Below, piece after piece: positions 39,045 through 48,131 of a DNA stretch of 64,000 nt; within the stretch, counting starts at the first letter, position 1; the number at the start of each line of letters is the position of its first letter. The notes under the pieces are model-generated. The model ran no database searches and had not been told where the DNA came from. It saw only the letters and a list, made by a program, of their open reading frames with translations. This stretch comes from Alphaproteobacteria bacterium (GTDB taxonomy: Bacteria > Myxococcota_A > UBA796 > GCA-2862545). Position numbers and translations under genes: made by a program. Where the stretch lies: positions 1 through 64,000 of the forward strand of contig JACKEQ010000020.1 of assembly GCA_020632885.1 (NCBI GenBank), written 5' to 3'.

Positions 39045-40096
39045 TGGACGTCCTCGGGCTGCCGATGCCCGCCCTCCGCGGCTGGCTCGACGCCATCGGG
39101 GTCGGGGCGGTCCATGGTCCGGGCGTCTTCCGCGGGCTCCATCACCACATGGACCTCGAGCGCGTGCCGAACCTCGGTCGCCACCTGGACACCATCCGGG
39201 CCCACGCCACCCTCGCCACCGCCGAGATCGTCGAGCGTCACCCGGCTCCCCGGGGTGTGGTGCGCCTGGTGTTCCGCCTCCACGACGGCACGCGGGTGGA
39301 GGGCGTGGTGCTGCCGAACCCCGTGCGCCCGGACCGCGCGACCCTCTGTCTGTCGAGCCAGGTGGGCTGCGCGATGGCCTGCCGCTTCTGTGCCACGGGC
39401 ACCCTGAAGCTCACCCGGCACCTCCTGGCCGGCGAGATCGTCGCCCAGACCCAGGCCGTCCGACGCGAGCTCGGCGAGGGACGCACCCTGACGCACCTCG
39501 TGTTCATGGGCATGGGAGAGCCCCTGCACAACTACGGGGCCCTCAAGGATGCCCTCGACGTGCTCTTCGATCCCCACGGCCTGCCCTTCGACAAGCGCAA
39601 GGTGAGCGTGTCCACGGTCGGGCTGCCCGAGCGGATCGGCGAGCTGGGCGCAGACTTCGGAGGTCGGATCCAGCTCGCGATCTCGCTGCATGCCGGCACG
39701 GACGCCGTGCGCCAGCAGATCATCCCGATGGCGAAGAGGGTGCCCATGGCCGCGCTCCGCGAGGCCGCCGGGCGCTACGAGGCCCTGCGCGCCGGCCGGA
39801 CGATGGTCGAGTACGTCGTGCTGCCGGGCCTCAACGACACCCCCTCCGAGCTCGACGGGCTGGCGGCCTGGATGCACGGCCTGCGCGGGGTGGTGAACCT
39901 CATCCCGTTCAACCCCTTTCCGAACGCGCCCTGGCGCACACCAGAGGACGCCGAGGTCACCGCCGTGCGCGATGGCCTCCAGGCCCGGGGGGTGGTGGTG
40001 ACCATCCGTTGGCCCCGGGGCCGGGAGGCCAGCGGCGCCTGCGGGCAGCTCATGCTGGCCCCGCGTCCCCCCCGTCTCCAGGAGTCGTCATGCTGA
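39044..40096 (+). CDS. rlmN: 23S rRNA (A2503-C2)/tRNA (A37-C2) methyltransferase
   Basis: A 350-residue radical-SAM methyltransferase that methylates C2 of A2503 in 23S rRNA and A37 in some tRNAs. The iron-sulfur cluster cysteines are Cys109, Cys113 and Cys116 in CAMACRFC. MGMGEPLHNY, KVSVSTVGLPERI, QLAISLHAGTDAVRQQIIP and NLIPFNPFPN are diagnostic. The C-terminal ASGACGQL carries the methyl-accepting Cys. It sits unexpectedly between the gld genes and two pseudo-peptidases in the same operon; overlaps are TGATG upstream and 7 bases downstream. Expression may be tied to operon structure rather than function. Confidence 0.95.
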   Translation: MDVLGLPMPALRGWLDAIGVGAVHGPGVFRGLHHHMDLERVPNLGRHLDTIRAHATLATAEIVERHPAPRGVVRLVFRLHDGTRVEGVVLPNPVRPDRATLCLSSQVGCAMACRFCATGTLKLTRHLLAGEIVAQTQAVRRELGEGRTLTHLVFMGMGEPLHNYGALKDALDVLFDPHGLPFDKRKVSVSTVGLPERIGELGADFGGRIQLAISLHAGTDAVRQQIIPMAKRVPMAALREAAGRYEALRAGRTMVEYVVLPGLNDTPSELDGLAAWMHGLRGVVNLIPFNPFPNAPWRTPEDAEVTAVRDGLQARGVVVTIRWPRGREASGACGQLMLAPRPPRLQESSC

Positions 40097-41250
40097 TCGC
40101 CCTCGCCACCGCCCTGGCCGGCTCGCTGTACATCCCGGGTGACCCCATGTTCGGTGGCTACGGCCTGGAGTCCTCGAGCGACGTGATGCGGGCCACCCGC
40201 CACGCCCTGGAGCACGACCGGTCCGGTGTGGAGCGCACGGTGTGGCTGGAGCGGAAGGGCGAGCGCGTGCAGGTCTGGCCGCGCGTGCCCGGCAGCCCGA
40301 GGCTCGGCGACCTCCCGGACGGCGCGCTCTGGGGCGTGCTGCTCGGGGCGAGCGAGAACGCCGCACCCGCGCGCGAGCGGGACCTGCTCGTGCCCGGGAA
40401 GGACGACCGGCTGCGCCCGGTGTCCGTGTGGCTCGACGGTACGGGCGGCACGACCGTGGCCGCCGGCGTCACCGCACCCGTCCTGGCCGGCCAGTTCTCG
40501 GTGCCCGGCCTGGAGAAGGCCTACGGCATCGACCTCGTGAGCGAGGGAGGCCGCAACTTCAACCCCCTGCTCCTGGCCGCCCTCGACCGCGCGCTGTCCC
40601 TGCTCACCCCCGAGGAGCGGAAGGCGGTGGAGGGCCTCCAGATCGTCCGCCTTCCTTCGGAGCAGCGCCTGCTCCGGGAGTCCCACGTCACCGGTGGGGT
40701 GCCCTGGGTGACGTACCTGGAGTTCGAGCTCTACGGGCGCATCGAGGTATTCGAGGACCCGCCGACGTCCACCACGTGGTTCGCGGGGGGCGTCGAGGCG
40801 CCCGAGCATCCGCTCGTCTTCGAGCTCCTGCACCACCTCGGTCACGCGGTGGCGGGGGCCGAGAGGCGGCGGCTCGGCAAGGAGCTCCACGAGCGGCGGG
40901 AGGCCCACGTGGCCCGCTACACCGAGCTCGACGCCCGCCACGCCACCCTCTCGGCCGGCAGGCTGGCCCCGCGGGAGGCCCTGGCCTTCGAGGCGGACCT
41001 CGAGGCCCACGAGGCCGAGGGGAAGGCCCTCGACGCGCTGGTGGACACCATCGCGAACACGCCCTGGGCGCCGGCGGACGCGCTGACGAAGGCGGCGGGC
41101 GACACCCAGGAGGCCTCGCCCACACCGTACGGCGGAAAGGTCGCGGTGGAGGCGTACGCCGAGGCGTTCGCGCTATACCATGCCGACCCCGCGGCGCTCG
41201 GACGCACGGCACCCGCCGCGTTCGCCTGGTTCGAAGGAGGAGGTCTGTGA
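40090..41250 (+). CDS. Exported lethal-factor-fold (ATLF-like) peptidase homologue with HHLGH site
   Basis: A 386-residue exported protein with a signal of about 11 residues (MLIALATALAG). The C-terminal half matches the anthrax-lethal-factor-like metallopeptidase plan: FELLHHLGHAVAG at the HExxH position, then YAEAFALYHADP near the C-terminus, which supplies the third ligand in the family. Here the general-base Glu of HELGH is replaced by His (HHLGH), so hydrolysis is doubtful although zinc could still bind. An upstream region with RALSLLTPEERKAVEGLQIV is shared with the next gene. ATG 40090 follows AGGAG. Likely a binding or regulatory pseudo-peptidase. Confidence 0.68.
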   Translation: MLIALATALAGSLYIPGDPMFGGYGLESSSDVMRATRHALEHDRSGVERTVWLERKGERVQVWPRVPGSPRLGDLPDGALWGVLLGASENAAPARERDLLVPGKDDRLRPVSVWLDGTGGTTVAAGVTAPVLAGQFSVPGLEKAYGIDLVSEGGRNFNPLLLAALDRALSLLTPEERKAVEGLQIVRLPSEQRLLRESHVTGGVPWVTYLEFELYGRIEVFEDPPTSTTWFAGGVEAPEHPLVFELLHHLGHAVAGAERRRLGKELHERREAHVARYTELDARHATLSAGRLAPREALAFEADLEAHEAEGKALDALVDTIANTPWAPADALTKAAGDTQEASPTPYGGKVAVEAYAEAFALYHADPAALGRTAPAAFAWFEGGGL

Positions 41251-42470
41251 TGTTGCTCGTGCTCTCGGGTGCCCTGGCGCAGGACGCCCGGATCGTGCTC
41301 ACCGGCAACCCGCCCACCGACCGGAAGGTCGTGGGGAGCCGGTCCACCGCGAAGTTCATGGAGGAGGCGGAGACCGAGCGGGCTGCGGCGAAGGTCGTGC
41401 TGGACCGGCTGAAGAACCCCCCGGCCGGCAAGGAGCGCACGGCCTGGTTGGTGCGCGACGGCGAGCGTACCCAGGTCTGGCCGCCGGTGAAGGGCGGACC
41501 CAAGCTCACGGAGCTGCCGGATGGCGCCATCTGGGCGTTCAAGCAGGCCGTCAGCGGTCCCTGGAACCCGCCGCGGGAGCGCGACATGCTCGTCCGCGAC
41601 GGCGAGGGCCTGCACCCCGCCACGCTCCGGGTCGAGGAGGACGGCACGATCACGGTGTTCTCGGCCAACGCCCTCGAGGTGCCCGGTCCCGTCGTGCCGA
41701 TGCCGAAGATCGAGCGCGACTTCGGGGTGGACCTGGTGGAGGAGGCGGGCCGCACGTTCCAGCCGGAGATGCTGCGGGCCCTCGACGAGGCGCTGCACCT
41801 GCTGACCCCCGCGGAGCGCGCGCGCATCGAAGGCGTGCAGATCGCCCGTCTGCCCGAGCTCGATCGCCTGTACCTGGGGTCGTGGCGCCCGAGCCAGACG
41901 CCCTGGACGGCCTACGTCGAGCACGAGCTGCTCGGGCGCGTCGAGCTCTCGGACATCGTGCCGGAGGAGATCCTCTGGTTCGTGGGACCCGTGGATGCCC
42001 CGCGTTCCCCGCGGGTGCTCGAGGTGCTCGAGGCCCTCGGGCGGGCCGTGGCGGACGCGGACCGGCGGAAGCAGGTGGCCGAGCTGGGCGAGCGGCGCCG
42101 GGCGCACATCGCGCGTCACGAGGAGCTCACGGCCTGGTACGACGCGTTCACGGAGAAGGAGAAGAGCCGTGCACCCGGGCTGAAGGCCGAGCGCCTCCAG
42201 CTCCAGCAGGCCCTCGCGGAGCAGGAGGCCGAGCAGAAGGCCCTGGACGACCTGCTCATCGAGCTCACCGCCCGCAACAACCCGATGATCCAGAGCCTGA
42301 TGAAGGCCGCGGGCGGGCCCGTCGCCGCGTCGCCGTTCACCAGCGAGTCGGTGAGCCCGGAGGAAGCGTTCGCCAGCGCGTTCGCGCTCTACCACATCGA
42401 CCCCGACGCCCTCCTCTGGGCGACGCCCGCCGTTCACGCCTGGTTCACCACGTACCTCGACGGCCAGTAG
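41250..42470 (+). CDS. ATLF-like pseudo-peptidase paralogue, all zinc ligands lost
   Basis: A 406-residue paralogue of the preceding gene with a short signal (MLLVLSGALAQD). Shared blocks are LPDGAxW, a LLTPAERARIEGVQIARLP segment and EAFASAFALYHIDP at the end. The HExxH position reads EALGR and the later Glu of FAE is Ser (FAS), so no zinc site remains. The middle (about 270-345) is a predicted coiled coil (QLQQALAEQEAEQKALDDLL). GGAGGAGG precedes ATG 41250, which overlaps the upstream stop (TGATG). With its HHLGH partner it may form a heterodimer. It ends 12 bases from the convergent MopE-like gene. Confidence 0.68.
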   Translation: MLLVLSGALAQDARIVLTGNPPTDRKVVGSRSTAKFMEEAETERAAAKVVLDRLKNPPAGKERTAWLVRDGERTQVWPPVKGGPKLTELPDGAIWAFKQAVSGPWNPPRERDMLVRDGEGLHPATLRVEEDGTITVFSANALEVPGPVVPMPKIERDFGVDLVEEAGRTFQPEMLRALDEALHLLTPAERARIEGVQIARLPELDRLYLGSWRPSQTPWTAYVEHELLGRVELSDIVPEEILWFVGPVDAPRSPRVLEVLEALGRAVADADRRKQVAELGERRRAHIARHEELTAWYDAFTEKEKSRAPGLKAERLQLQQALAEQEAEQKALDDLLIELTARNNPMIQSLMKAAGGPVAASPFTSESVSPEEAFASAFALYHIDPDALLWATPAVHAWFTTYLDGQ

Positions 42471-42482
42471 GCACGGTGACCT

Positions 42483-45400
42483 TCAGCGACGGCGGAGCCA
42501 GAGCCAGGGGCTGAAGGACGGGCTCGCGGTGCGGCAGGCGAGCCCGAGATCCACGGTGGTGATCTCGAGGTCGGCGCCGTCGCAGTCCTCGTCGACGCCG
42601 TTCCCGGGGATCTCCGTGGCGCCGGGGAAGCGCGCGGGGTCGTCGTCGTCGCAGTCGTCGCCGGGCTCCGCGGAGAGGCCGAACAGCGGGTCGCAGGTGG
42701 ACAGCGGGTCCGGCGAGCTCACCCCGTCTCCGTCGCCGTCGGGGTAGCCCGTGAGGGCGTCGACGGCGTCTTCGTCCACGAGCCTGTCGCAGTCGTCGTC
42801 GCGCCCGTTGCAGACCTCCGGGGCTCCCGGGCTCACGTCCGCTTCCTCGTCGTCGCAGTCGCCGTCCTGCTCCACGCGGCCGGCCGGGACGTCGCAGGTG
42901 AGGAGCGCCGGGCCGGCACCCCAGCCATCTGCGTCCAGGTCCGCCCAGCTCGTACGCACGCCGCTCCCGGTGACCCCGTCGGGGTCGTCGTCGTCGATGG
43001 CGTCGTCGCAGTCGTTGTCGAACAGGTCGCAGACCTCGTCGGCCTCGGGATGGATGGCGGGGTCGGTGTCGTCGCAGTCGCCCGCCTGGTCCGCCATGCC
43101 CGCGGGCAGCACGCACCCGACGACCACACCGGTGGTGCCCCAGCCGTCGAGATCGAGGTCCTCGTAGGCCAGCACCAGGCCGTCCTCGTCGAGGATCCCG
43201 TTGCAGTTGGTGTCGATGCCGTCGCACCCGTCGAACTGGAGCGGGAAGACGTCGGGGTCGTTGTCGTCGCAGTCCGATCCGTCGAGCGCCGCCCCCGGAC
43301 CCGGGCACACGAGCGTGGCGATGCCCGCGCCCGCCCCGTCGCCGTCGAGGTCGGGGAACAGCACCACCCGATCCACCGCGTCGGTGTCGATCTGCCCGTC
43401 GCAGTCCTCGTCCACGGGCACGCCGCCGAGGGGCGTGCAGAGCTCGTCCGCTCCGGGGAAGATGGTGTCGTCGCCGTCGTCGCAGTCCTGGCCACGGCTC
43501 ACGTACCCGGGGCTCGGCGCCTCGCAGGCGTCGATGGGCGTGGCGCTCTCGTCGCCCCAGCCGTCCTCGTCGACGTCCGGGTACCACGGCACGTTCGCGG
43601 CGTCGGTGTCCGTCTCGCCGTCGCAGTCGTTGTCGACGCCGTCGTTGCAGACCTCCGCCTCGGACGGGCTCGTGGTGGGCTCGGCGTCGTCGCAGTCGTC
43701 GTTCGTGGTGGACAGCCCGAGGACCTGGACGCAAGCGGCCTGCTCGGTGGGGCCGCCGTGCCCGTCGTGGTCGCTGTCGACGTAGAAGGTCGTGGCGTCC
43801 ACCGCGTCGGCCTCGCCCCCCGCGCAGTTCGTGTCGGTGCCGTCGCAGGTCTCGATGGCGTCGGGATGCACGGCGGGGGCGGTGTCGTTGCAGTCGCCGA
43901 GGATGGCGACCCACCCGGCGGGAGCCGTGCACGCGAGCTGGGTGACCGTGGAGCCCCAGCCGTCGCCGTCCTGGTCCTCGTAGAAGGTCTGGCGATCGAT
44001 GGCGTCGGCCTCGCCGTTGGCGCAGTTGGTGTCGATGCCGTCGCAGGTCTCGACCGCGCCGGGGTGCCGCTCGGTGTTGGCGTCGTCGCAGTCGGTGTTG
44101 TTCGTGGTGAGCCCGGTGCCCGGACACGCGAACGTGGACGCGCCGGCTCCGTACCCGTCGAGGTCCGCGTCGACGTACAGGGACTGGCGGTCGGTGGCGT
44201 CGGACTCCCCGTTGGCGCAGTTGGTGTCTACGCCGTCGCACGTCTCGACGGCGTTCGGCCGCACGGCGGCGTCGGTGTCGTCGCAGTCTCCGCCCTGGGC
44301 GACCCAGCCGGACGGCTGCGTGCACGCCTGCTGGCTCTGGCCGGGGTCTCCGTACCCGTCGCTGTCGTCGTCGTCGTACCAGGTGGACCCGCCCGTGGCG
44401 TCGGACTCGTCGCCCGAGCAGTTCTCGTCGACCCCGTTGCACGCGTCCGGCGCGCCCGGATGCACGGCGGGGTTGCTGTCGTCGCAGTCCGTCATGTCCG
44501 TGACGTACCCGTCGGGGGCGGCCGTGCCCGTGACGGTGTTCCCGGGGTCGCCGTACCCGTCGCCGTCGGTGTCCGCGTAGAAGGTCGAGCTCCCGCAGCC
44601 CTCGTCGACCTGCCCGTCGCAGTCGTCGTCCTTCCCGTTGCAGACCTCGGTGGCCTGGTCCGACACACCGGCGTCGGTGTCGTCGCAGTCCCAGATCGCC
44701 ATGCGCCCATCACCGTCGGCGTCGGCCCATGCGCCCACCCGATCGACGAGGGCGCCCCAGTCCTGTGCGGCGGCCGCTGGCACCATGAGGTGGGGGTCGC
44801 AGTCGGACGACGCGATGGCGGGGTCCGGTGCGCTGTACCCGATGGTGCCGAGGTGCCACGGGTGGCCCAGGGTGCCGAAGAACAGGCCGGTGTCGCTCAG
44901 CGGGTTGGCGGGCTGCGTGCCGTCCGCGATGCGCACCGCGTCGCCTTCGCTGCGGAGGAACAGGTTGTAGCCGTCACCCAGGAGGTTGGTGGTGTGATCC
45001 ATCGCGAGGACGCCGCCCGCGTGCGGGCCCGCGACGTTCGCGACGAAGGTGTTGCGCTCGATGGTCTTGGGGTCCGGGTTCGTGGACATCCCGTCGTCGG
45101 CGTACACCCCGCCCGTGCTGGCCTGGTTGGCGATCACGATGTTCCGGCTGAAGACGATGGAGCCGCCGGTGGGCTGCCTGTGGAGCACGCCGCCGTTGGC
45201 CCAGGCCCGGTTGCCGCAGATCAGCGAGCGCTCGACCACGACCGTGGAGCCGTTGCCGAACTGCGCCAGCGCGCCGTCGGTCGCCGTGAGGTCGTGGACC
45301 CAGGAGTCGCGCACGACCAGGTGGCCCCCCCAGAGGTTCGCGAAGGCGGAGTCCACCGAGGGCGTGCTGAACGTGCGGATCTCGCTGTCGAGCACGGTGA

Positions 45401-45713
45401 GCGTGGTGCCCGCGAAGACATCCATGAACCGCGTGCCGTTGGTGCCCTGGACCGTGACGTTCTGGAGCGTGAGCGCGGACCCCACGGTCTCGACCCACGC
45501 GTTGACGAGCACCACGCCCTCGACGCGGCCCACGATGGTCACGTCGTCCGCCAGAGCGTCCATGCCGGCCGCGTTGTAGGTGCCGGGCGCCAGGATCTCG
45601 ATGGTCTGCGTGCCCTGGCCGGCGCCTGCGCTCAGCGCGCCGTAGAGCGACGTGCGGTCACACCCGGAGGGACAGACCGTGGTGGCGGCCGCGATGGACG
45701 AGAAGAACCACAT
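42483..45713 (-). CDS. Secreted parallel beta-helix protein with 11 MopE-type metal-binding repeats
   Basis: A 1076-residue surface or secreted protein. Short signal (MWFFSSIAAATT), then a right-handed beta-helix (about 20-330) with Asn/Ser/Val ladders (VTIVGRVEGVVLVNAW, LTLQNVTVQGTNG, VVVERSLICGN). From about residue 340 come 11 repeats of about 65 residues with the MopE pattern DCDDxxPxxxPGAxExCxGxDxNC, separated by FYxDxDxDGYG EF-hand-like strands. The last repeat lacks one Cys (EIPGNG). MopE-type repeats are thought to bind metal ions. The C-terminus is short and basic (WLWLRRR) without a full sorting helix. Likely an adhesin or copper/calcium-binding surface protein. Confidence 0.85.
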   Translation of the reverse strand: MWFFSSIAAATTVCPSGCDRTSLYGALSAGAGQGTQTIEILAPGTYNAAGMDALADDVTIVGRVEGVVLVNAWVETVGSALTLQNVTVQGTNGTRFMDVFAGTTLTVLDSEIRTFSTPSVDSAFANLWGGHLVVRDSWVHDLTATDGALAQFGNGSTVVVERSLICGNRAWANGGVLHRQPTGGSIVFSRNIVIANQASTGGVYADDGMSTNPDPKTIERNTFVANVAGPHAGGVLAMDHTTNLLGDGYNLFLRSEGDAVRIADGTQPANPLSDTGLFFGTLGHPWHLGTIGYSAPDPAIASSDCDPHLMVPAAAAQDWGALVDRVGAWADADGDGRMAIWDCDDTDAGVSDQATEVCNGKDDDCDGQVDEGCGSSTFYADTDGDGYGDPGNTVTGTAAPDGYVTDMTDCDDSNPAVHPGAPDACNGVDENCSGDESDATGGSTWYDDDDSDGYGDPGQSQQACTQPSGWVAQGGDCDDTDAAVRPNAVETCDGVDTNCANGESDATDRQSLYVDADLDGYGAGASTFACPGTGLTTNNTDCDDANTERHPGAVETCDGIDTNCANGEADAIDRQTFYEDQDGDGWGSTVTQLACTAPAGWVAILGDCNDTAPAVHPDAIETCDGTDTNCAGGEADAVDATTFYVDSDHDGHGGPTEQAACVQVLGLSTTNDDCDDAEPTTSPSEAEVCNDGVDNDCDGETDTDAANVPWYPDVDEDGWGDESATPIDACEAPSPGYVSRGQDCDDGDDTIFPGADELCTPLGGVPVDEDCDGQIDTDAVDRVVLFPDLDGDGAGAGIATLVCPGPGAALDGSDCDDNDPDVFPLQFDGCDGIDTNCNGILDEDGLVLAYEDLDLDGWGTTGVVVGCVLPAGMADQAGDCDDTDPAIHPEADEVCDLFDNDCDDAIDDDDPDGVTGSGVRTSWADLDADGWGAGPALLTCDVPAGRVEQDGDCDDEEADVSPGAPEVCNGRDDDCDRLVDEDAVDALTGYPDGDGDGVSSPDPLSTCDPLFGLSAEPGDDCDDDDPARFPGATEIPGNGVDEDCDGADLEITTVDLGLACRTASPSFSPWLWLRRR
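42564..44690 (-). repeat. Eleven tandem MopE-type coding repeats
   Basis: Units of about 190-200 bases encode DCDD...C.G.D.NC plus a DxDxDG strand. Cores of repeats 3 and 4 (DGVDTNCANGESDA and DGIDTNCANGEADA) are nearly identical, so recent duplication is visible; the outer repeats have diverged. Confidence 0.88.
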
Positions 45714-45756
45714 GCGCCACGAGTGTACCGTGGGACGGTCCCGGTTAGTGGCCGGG

Positions 45757-46857
45757 ATGCCTACCGGTCTCCGCGTCGTGGTGAAGCTCGGCACCCAGGT
45801 GGTCTCGCGGGCCCCGGGTTCCGGCCGGAGTGGCCCGCAGGGCACGGACGGAATGCTGGCCCTCGGGCCGCTCGGCTCCCTCGTGGAGCAGGTCCACGGC
45901 CTGTTGGCGGCGGGGCACGAGGTGATCCTCGTGAGCTCGGGTGCCGTGGGCCTCGGTGCTGCGCGCCTCGGGCTCGGGCGTCCGACCTCGCTGGCCGACC
46001 GGCAGGCGGCGGCCGCCGTGGGCCAGGGCGTGCTCATGGCCTTCTACGACGCCCTCTTCACGCGGGTGGGTCGCACGGTGGCCCAGGTGCTCCTCACCGA
46101 GGACGACTTCCACCGGCGTAGCCACTACCTCGACCTCAGCCAGGCCTTCGAGCGGCTGCTGGCGCTCGGCGTGGTGCCCATCGTGAACCAGAACGACGTG
46201 GTGAGCACGAAGGAGCTGGCGCTCACCGGCCGGGTGTTCGGCGACAACGACCGGCTCGCGGCCCTCGTGGCGAGCAACCTCGGTGCGGACGTGCTCCTGC
46301 TGCTCTCCAACGTGGACGGCCTGCACACGGCCCCCCCGGGCACCCCGGGCGCCACGCGCATCGCGCGGTTCGACGGCTCGGCGTCGTACGCCATCGGCGA
46401 GGCGAGCGCGCTGGGTACGGGCGGCATGGGGTCCAAGGTGGAGGCCGCCCGGGTCGCGGCGCGGTCCGGGGTGAGGGTGGTGATCGCCCACGGGCACGGC
46501 CCCGACGTGCTGCGCGCGGCCGTGGACGGCGACGACGTGGGCACGACCTTCCCCCCCGAGGCCGCCATGAGCCGCCGTCGCCAGTGGATCGCCTTCGCCA
46601 CCGCGCCCGTCGGGCGTCTCGACGTGAACGACGGTGCCCGCAGGGCGCTGGTGGACGGCGAGGCCAGCCTGCTCTGGCCCGGCCTGGTGGGTGTGGACGG
46701 GAAGTTCGCGGAGGGCGACATCGTGGCCATCGCCTGCGACGGCACGCCCATCGCCCGGGGGCGCGCGCGCCGCGGCTCGGACGCCCTGCGCGAGGGCATC
46801 GGGTCGGGTCGCGGGGTCATCGTGCACCGCGACGACATGGTGCTGGAGGACCCGTGA
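45757..46857 (+). CDS. proB: Glutamate 5-kinase
   Basis: A 366-residue enzyme for the first step of proline synthesis: ATP-dependent phosphorylation of glutamate. The amino-acid kinase domain has VVVKLGTQVV, VILVSSGAVGLGAARLGL, PIVNQNDVVS, FGDNDRLAALVASNLGADVLLLLSNVDGL and GTGGMGSKVEAA. A C-terminal PUA domain (about 280-366, VGVDGKFAEGDIV) is present, as in full-length bacterial ProB. ATG 45757 is chosen; GTG 45748 is in frame. The stop overlaps proA (GTGA). Only 43 bases separate it from the divergent MopE-like gene, so both promoters must be compact. Confidence 0.93.
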   Translation: MPTGLRVVVKLGTQVVSRAPGSGRSGPQGTDGMLALGPLGSLVEQVHGLLAAGHEVILVSSGAVGLGAARLGLGRPTSLADRQAAAAVGQGVLMAFYDALFTRVGRTVAQVLLTEDDFHRRSHYLDLSQAFERLLALGVVPIVNQNDVVSTKELALTGRVFGDNDRLAALVASNLGADVLLLLSNVDGLHTAPPGTPGATRIARFDGSASYAIGEASALGTGGMGSKVEAARVAARSGVRVVIAHGHGPDVLRAAVDGDDVGTTFPPEAAMSRRRQWIAFATAPVGRLDVNDGARRALVDGEASLLWPGLVGVDGKFAEGDIVAIACDGTPIARGRARRGSDALREGIGSGRGVIVHRDDMVLEDP

Positions 46858-48122
46858 AGAACCTCGCTGCCGATGTGCGCACCGCGGGTCGCGAGCTCGC
46901 CGCCGCCGACGGGGAGGCCCGCAGCGCCGCCCTGGAGCGCATGGCGGACGCGCTGGTGGCCCGGAGCGCAGAGCTCCTCGCGGCCAACGCGCTGGACGTG
47001 GCGGCGGCCGGGGAGGCCGTGCGCGAGGGCCGGATGACCGAGGCGCTGGCCGCCCGTCTACCGCTCTCGGAGGGGAAGCTCCGCGATCTCTCGGACGGCC
47101 TGCGCGCGCTGGCGGCCATGGGCGACCCCCTGCACCGGCTCCTGCGGCGCACGCAGCTCGGCGACGGGCTGGTGCTCGAGCAGCGAACGGTGCCCATGGG
47201 CACGCTGCTCGTGATCTTCGAGAGCCGGCCGGATGCGCTCGTCCAGGTGGCCGCGCTCGCCGTGCGGTCGGGCAACGGGCTCCTCCTGAAGGGCGGGAAG
47301 GAGGCGGCGTACAGCAACCGGGCCCTCCACGCCGTGCTCGCTGGCGCCCTCGCCCCCCTGCCGTCCGCGGCGCTCGGGCTCGTGGAGGGCCGCGCGGACG
47401 TGGACGCGCTGCTGAAGCTCGACGGGCTCGTGGACCTCGTGATCCCGCGCGGGTCCAACGCGCTCGTCCGGCATGTGCAGGAGAACACCCGGATCCCCGT
47501 GCTGGGCCACGCGGACGGGGTCTGTCACGTGTTCGTCGACGCGGACGCCGACCCCGAGCGGGCCCTGGCCGTCGTGCTCGACAGCAAGCTCGACTACCCG
47601 GCCGCCTGCAACGCCATGGAGACCCTGCTGGTGCACGAGGGCTACCCCCACGCCGATGCGCTGATCGCGGGCCTGCGGGACGCCGGGGTGCGACTGCGGG
47701 GCGGTCCGTCCGCGGCGGCCCGGTGGGGGCTCCCGCCCGTGGAGGACTTCCACACCGAGTACAGCGACACCGAGGCGTCGGTGGCCCTCGTGCCCGACGT
47801 GGACGCGGCCATCGCGCACATCCACCGCTTCGGCTCGGGTCACACGGAGGCGATCGTCACCCGCGACACCTCCGTGGCCGAGCGCTTCCTCGCCCGCGTG
47901 GACAGCGCCAGCGTCTTCCACGATTGCTCCACGCGCTTCGCCGACGGGTTCCGGTACGGGCTCGGTGCGGAGGTCGGCATCAGCACGTCCCGCATCCATG
48001 CGCGGGGCCCCGTGGGCGTGGAGGGCCTGCTCACCACCCGGTGGACCCTGCGGGGCGGCGGGCACACGGTGGGCGCGGTGAAGCGGGGCGAGTGGTCGTT
48101 CGACCACTCCGACCTGCTGTAG
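46854..48122 (+). CDS. proA: Gamma-glutamyl phosphate reductase
   Basis: A 422-residue NADPH-dependent reductase for the second step of proline synthesis, converting glutamyl-5-phosphate to the semialdehyde. Catalytic Cys252 lies in DYPAACNAMETLLVH. VPMGTLLVIFESRPDA, LLLKGGKEA, DLVIPRGSNALV and GAEVGISTSRIHARGPVG are signatures. GTG 46854 overlaps the proB stop (GTGA), so the enzymes are coupled, in line with their metabolite channelling. Normal length. Confidence 0.95.
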   Translation: MKNLAADVRTAGRELAAADGEARSAALERMADALVARSAELLAANALDVAAAGEAVREGRMTEALAARLPLSEGKLRDLSDGLRALAAMGDPLHRLLRRTQLGDGLVLEQRTVPMGTLLVIFESRPDALVQVAALAVRSGNGLLLKGGKEAAYSNRALHAVLAGALAPLPSAALGLVEGRADVDALLKLDGLVDLVIPRGSNALVRHVQENTRIPVLGHADGVCHVFVDADADPERALAVVLDSKLDYPAACNAMETLLVHEGYPHADALIAGLRDAGVRLRGGPSAAARWGLPPVEDFHTEYSDTEASVALVPDVDAAIAHIHRFGSGHTEAIVTRDTSVAERFLARVDSASVFHDCSTRFADGFRYGLGAEVGISTSRIHARGPVGVEGLLTTRWTLRGGGHTVGAVKRGEWSFDHSDLL

Positions 48123-48131
48123 GCTTCCCGG

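Noticed and set aside
43050..46121. Long plus-strand open frame across the MopE-repeat gene
   Set aside because: It is the antisense of Cys/Asp repeats and reads as Val/Arg/Gly repeats; the minus-strand protein has recognisable repeats.
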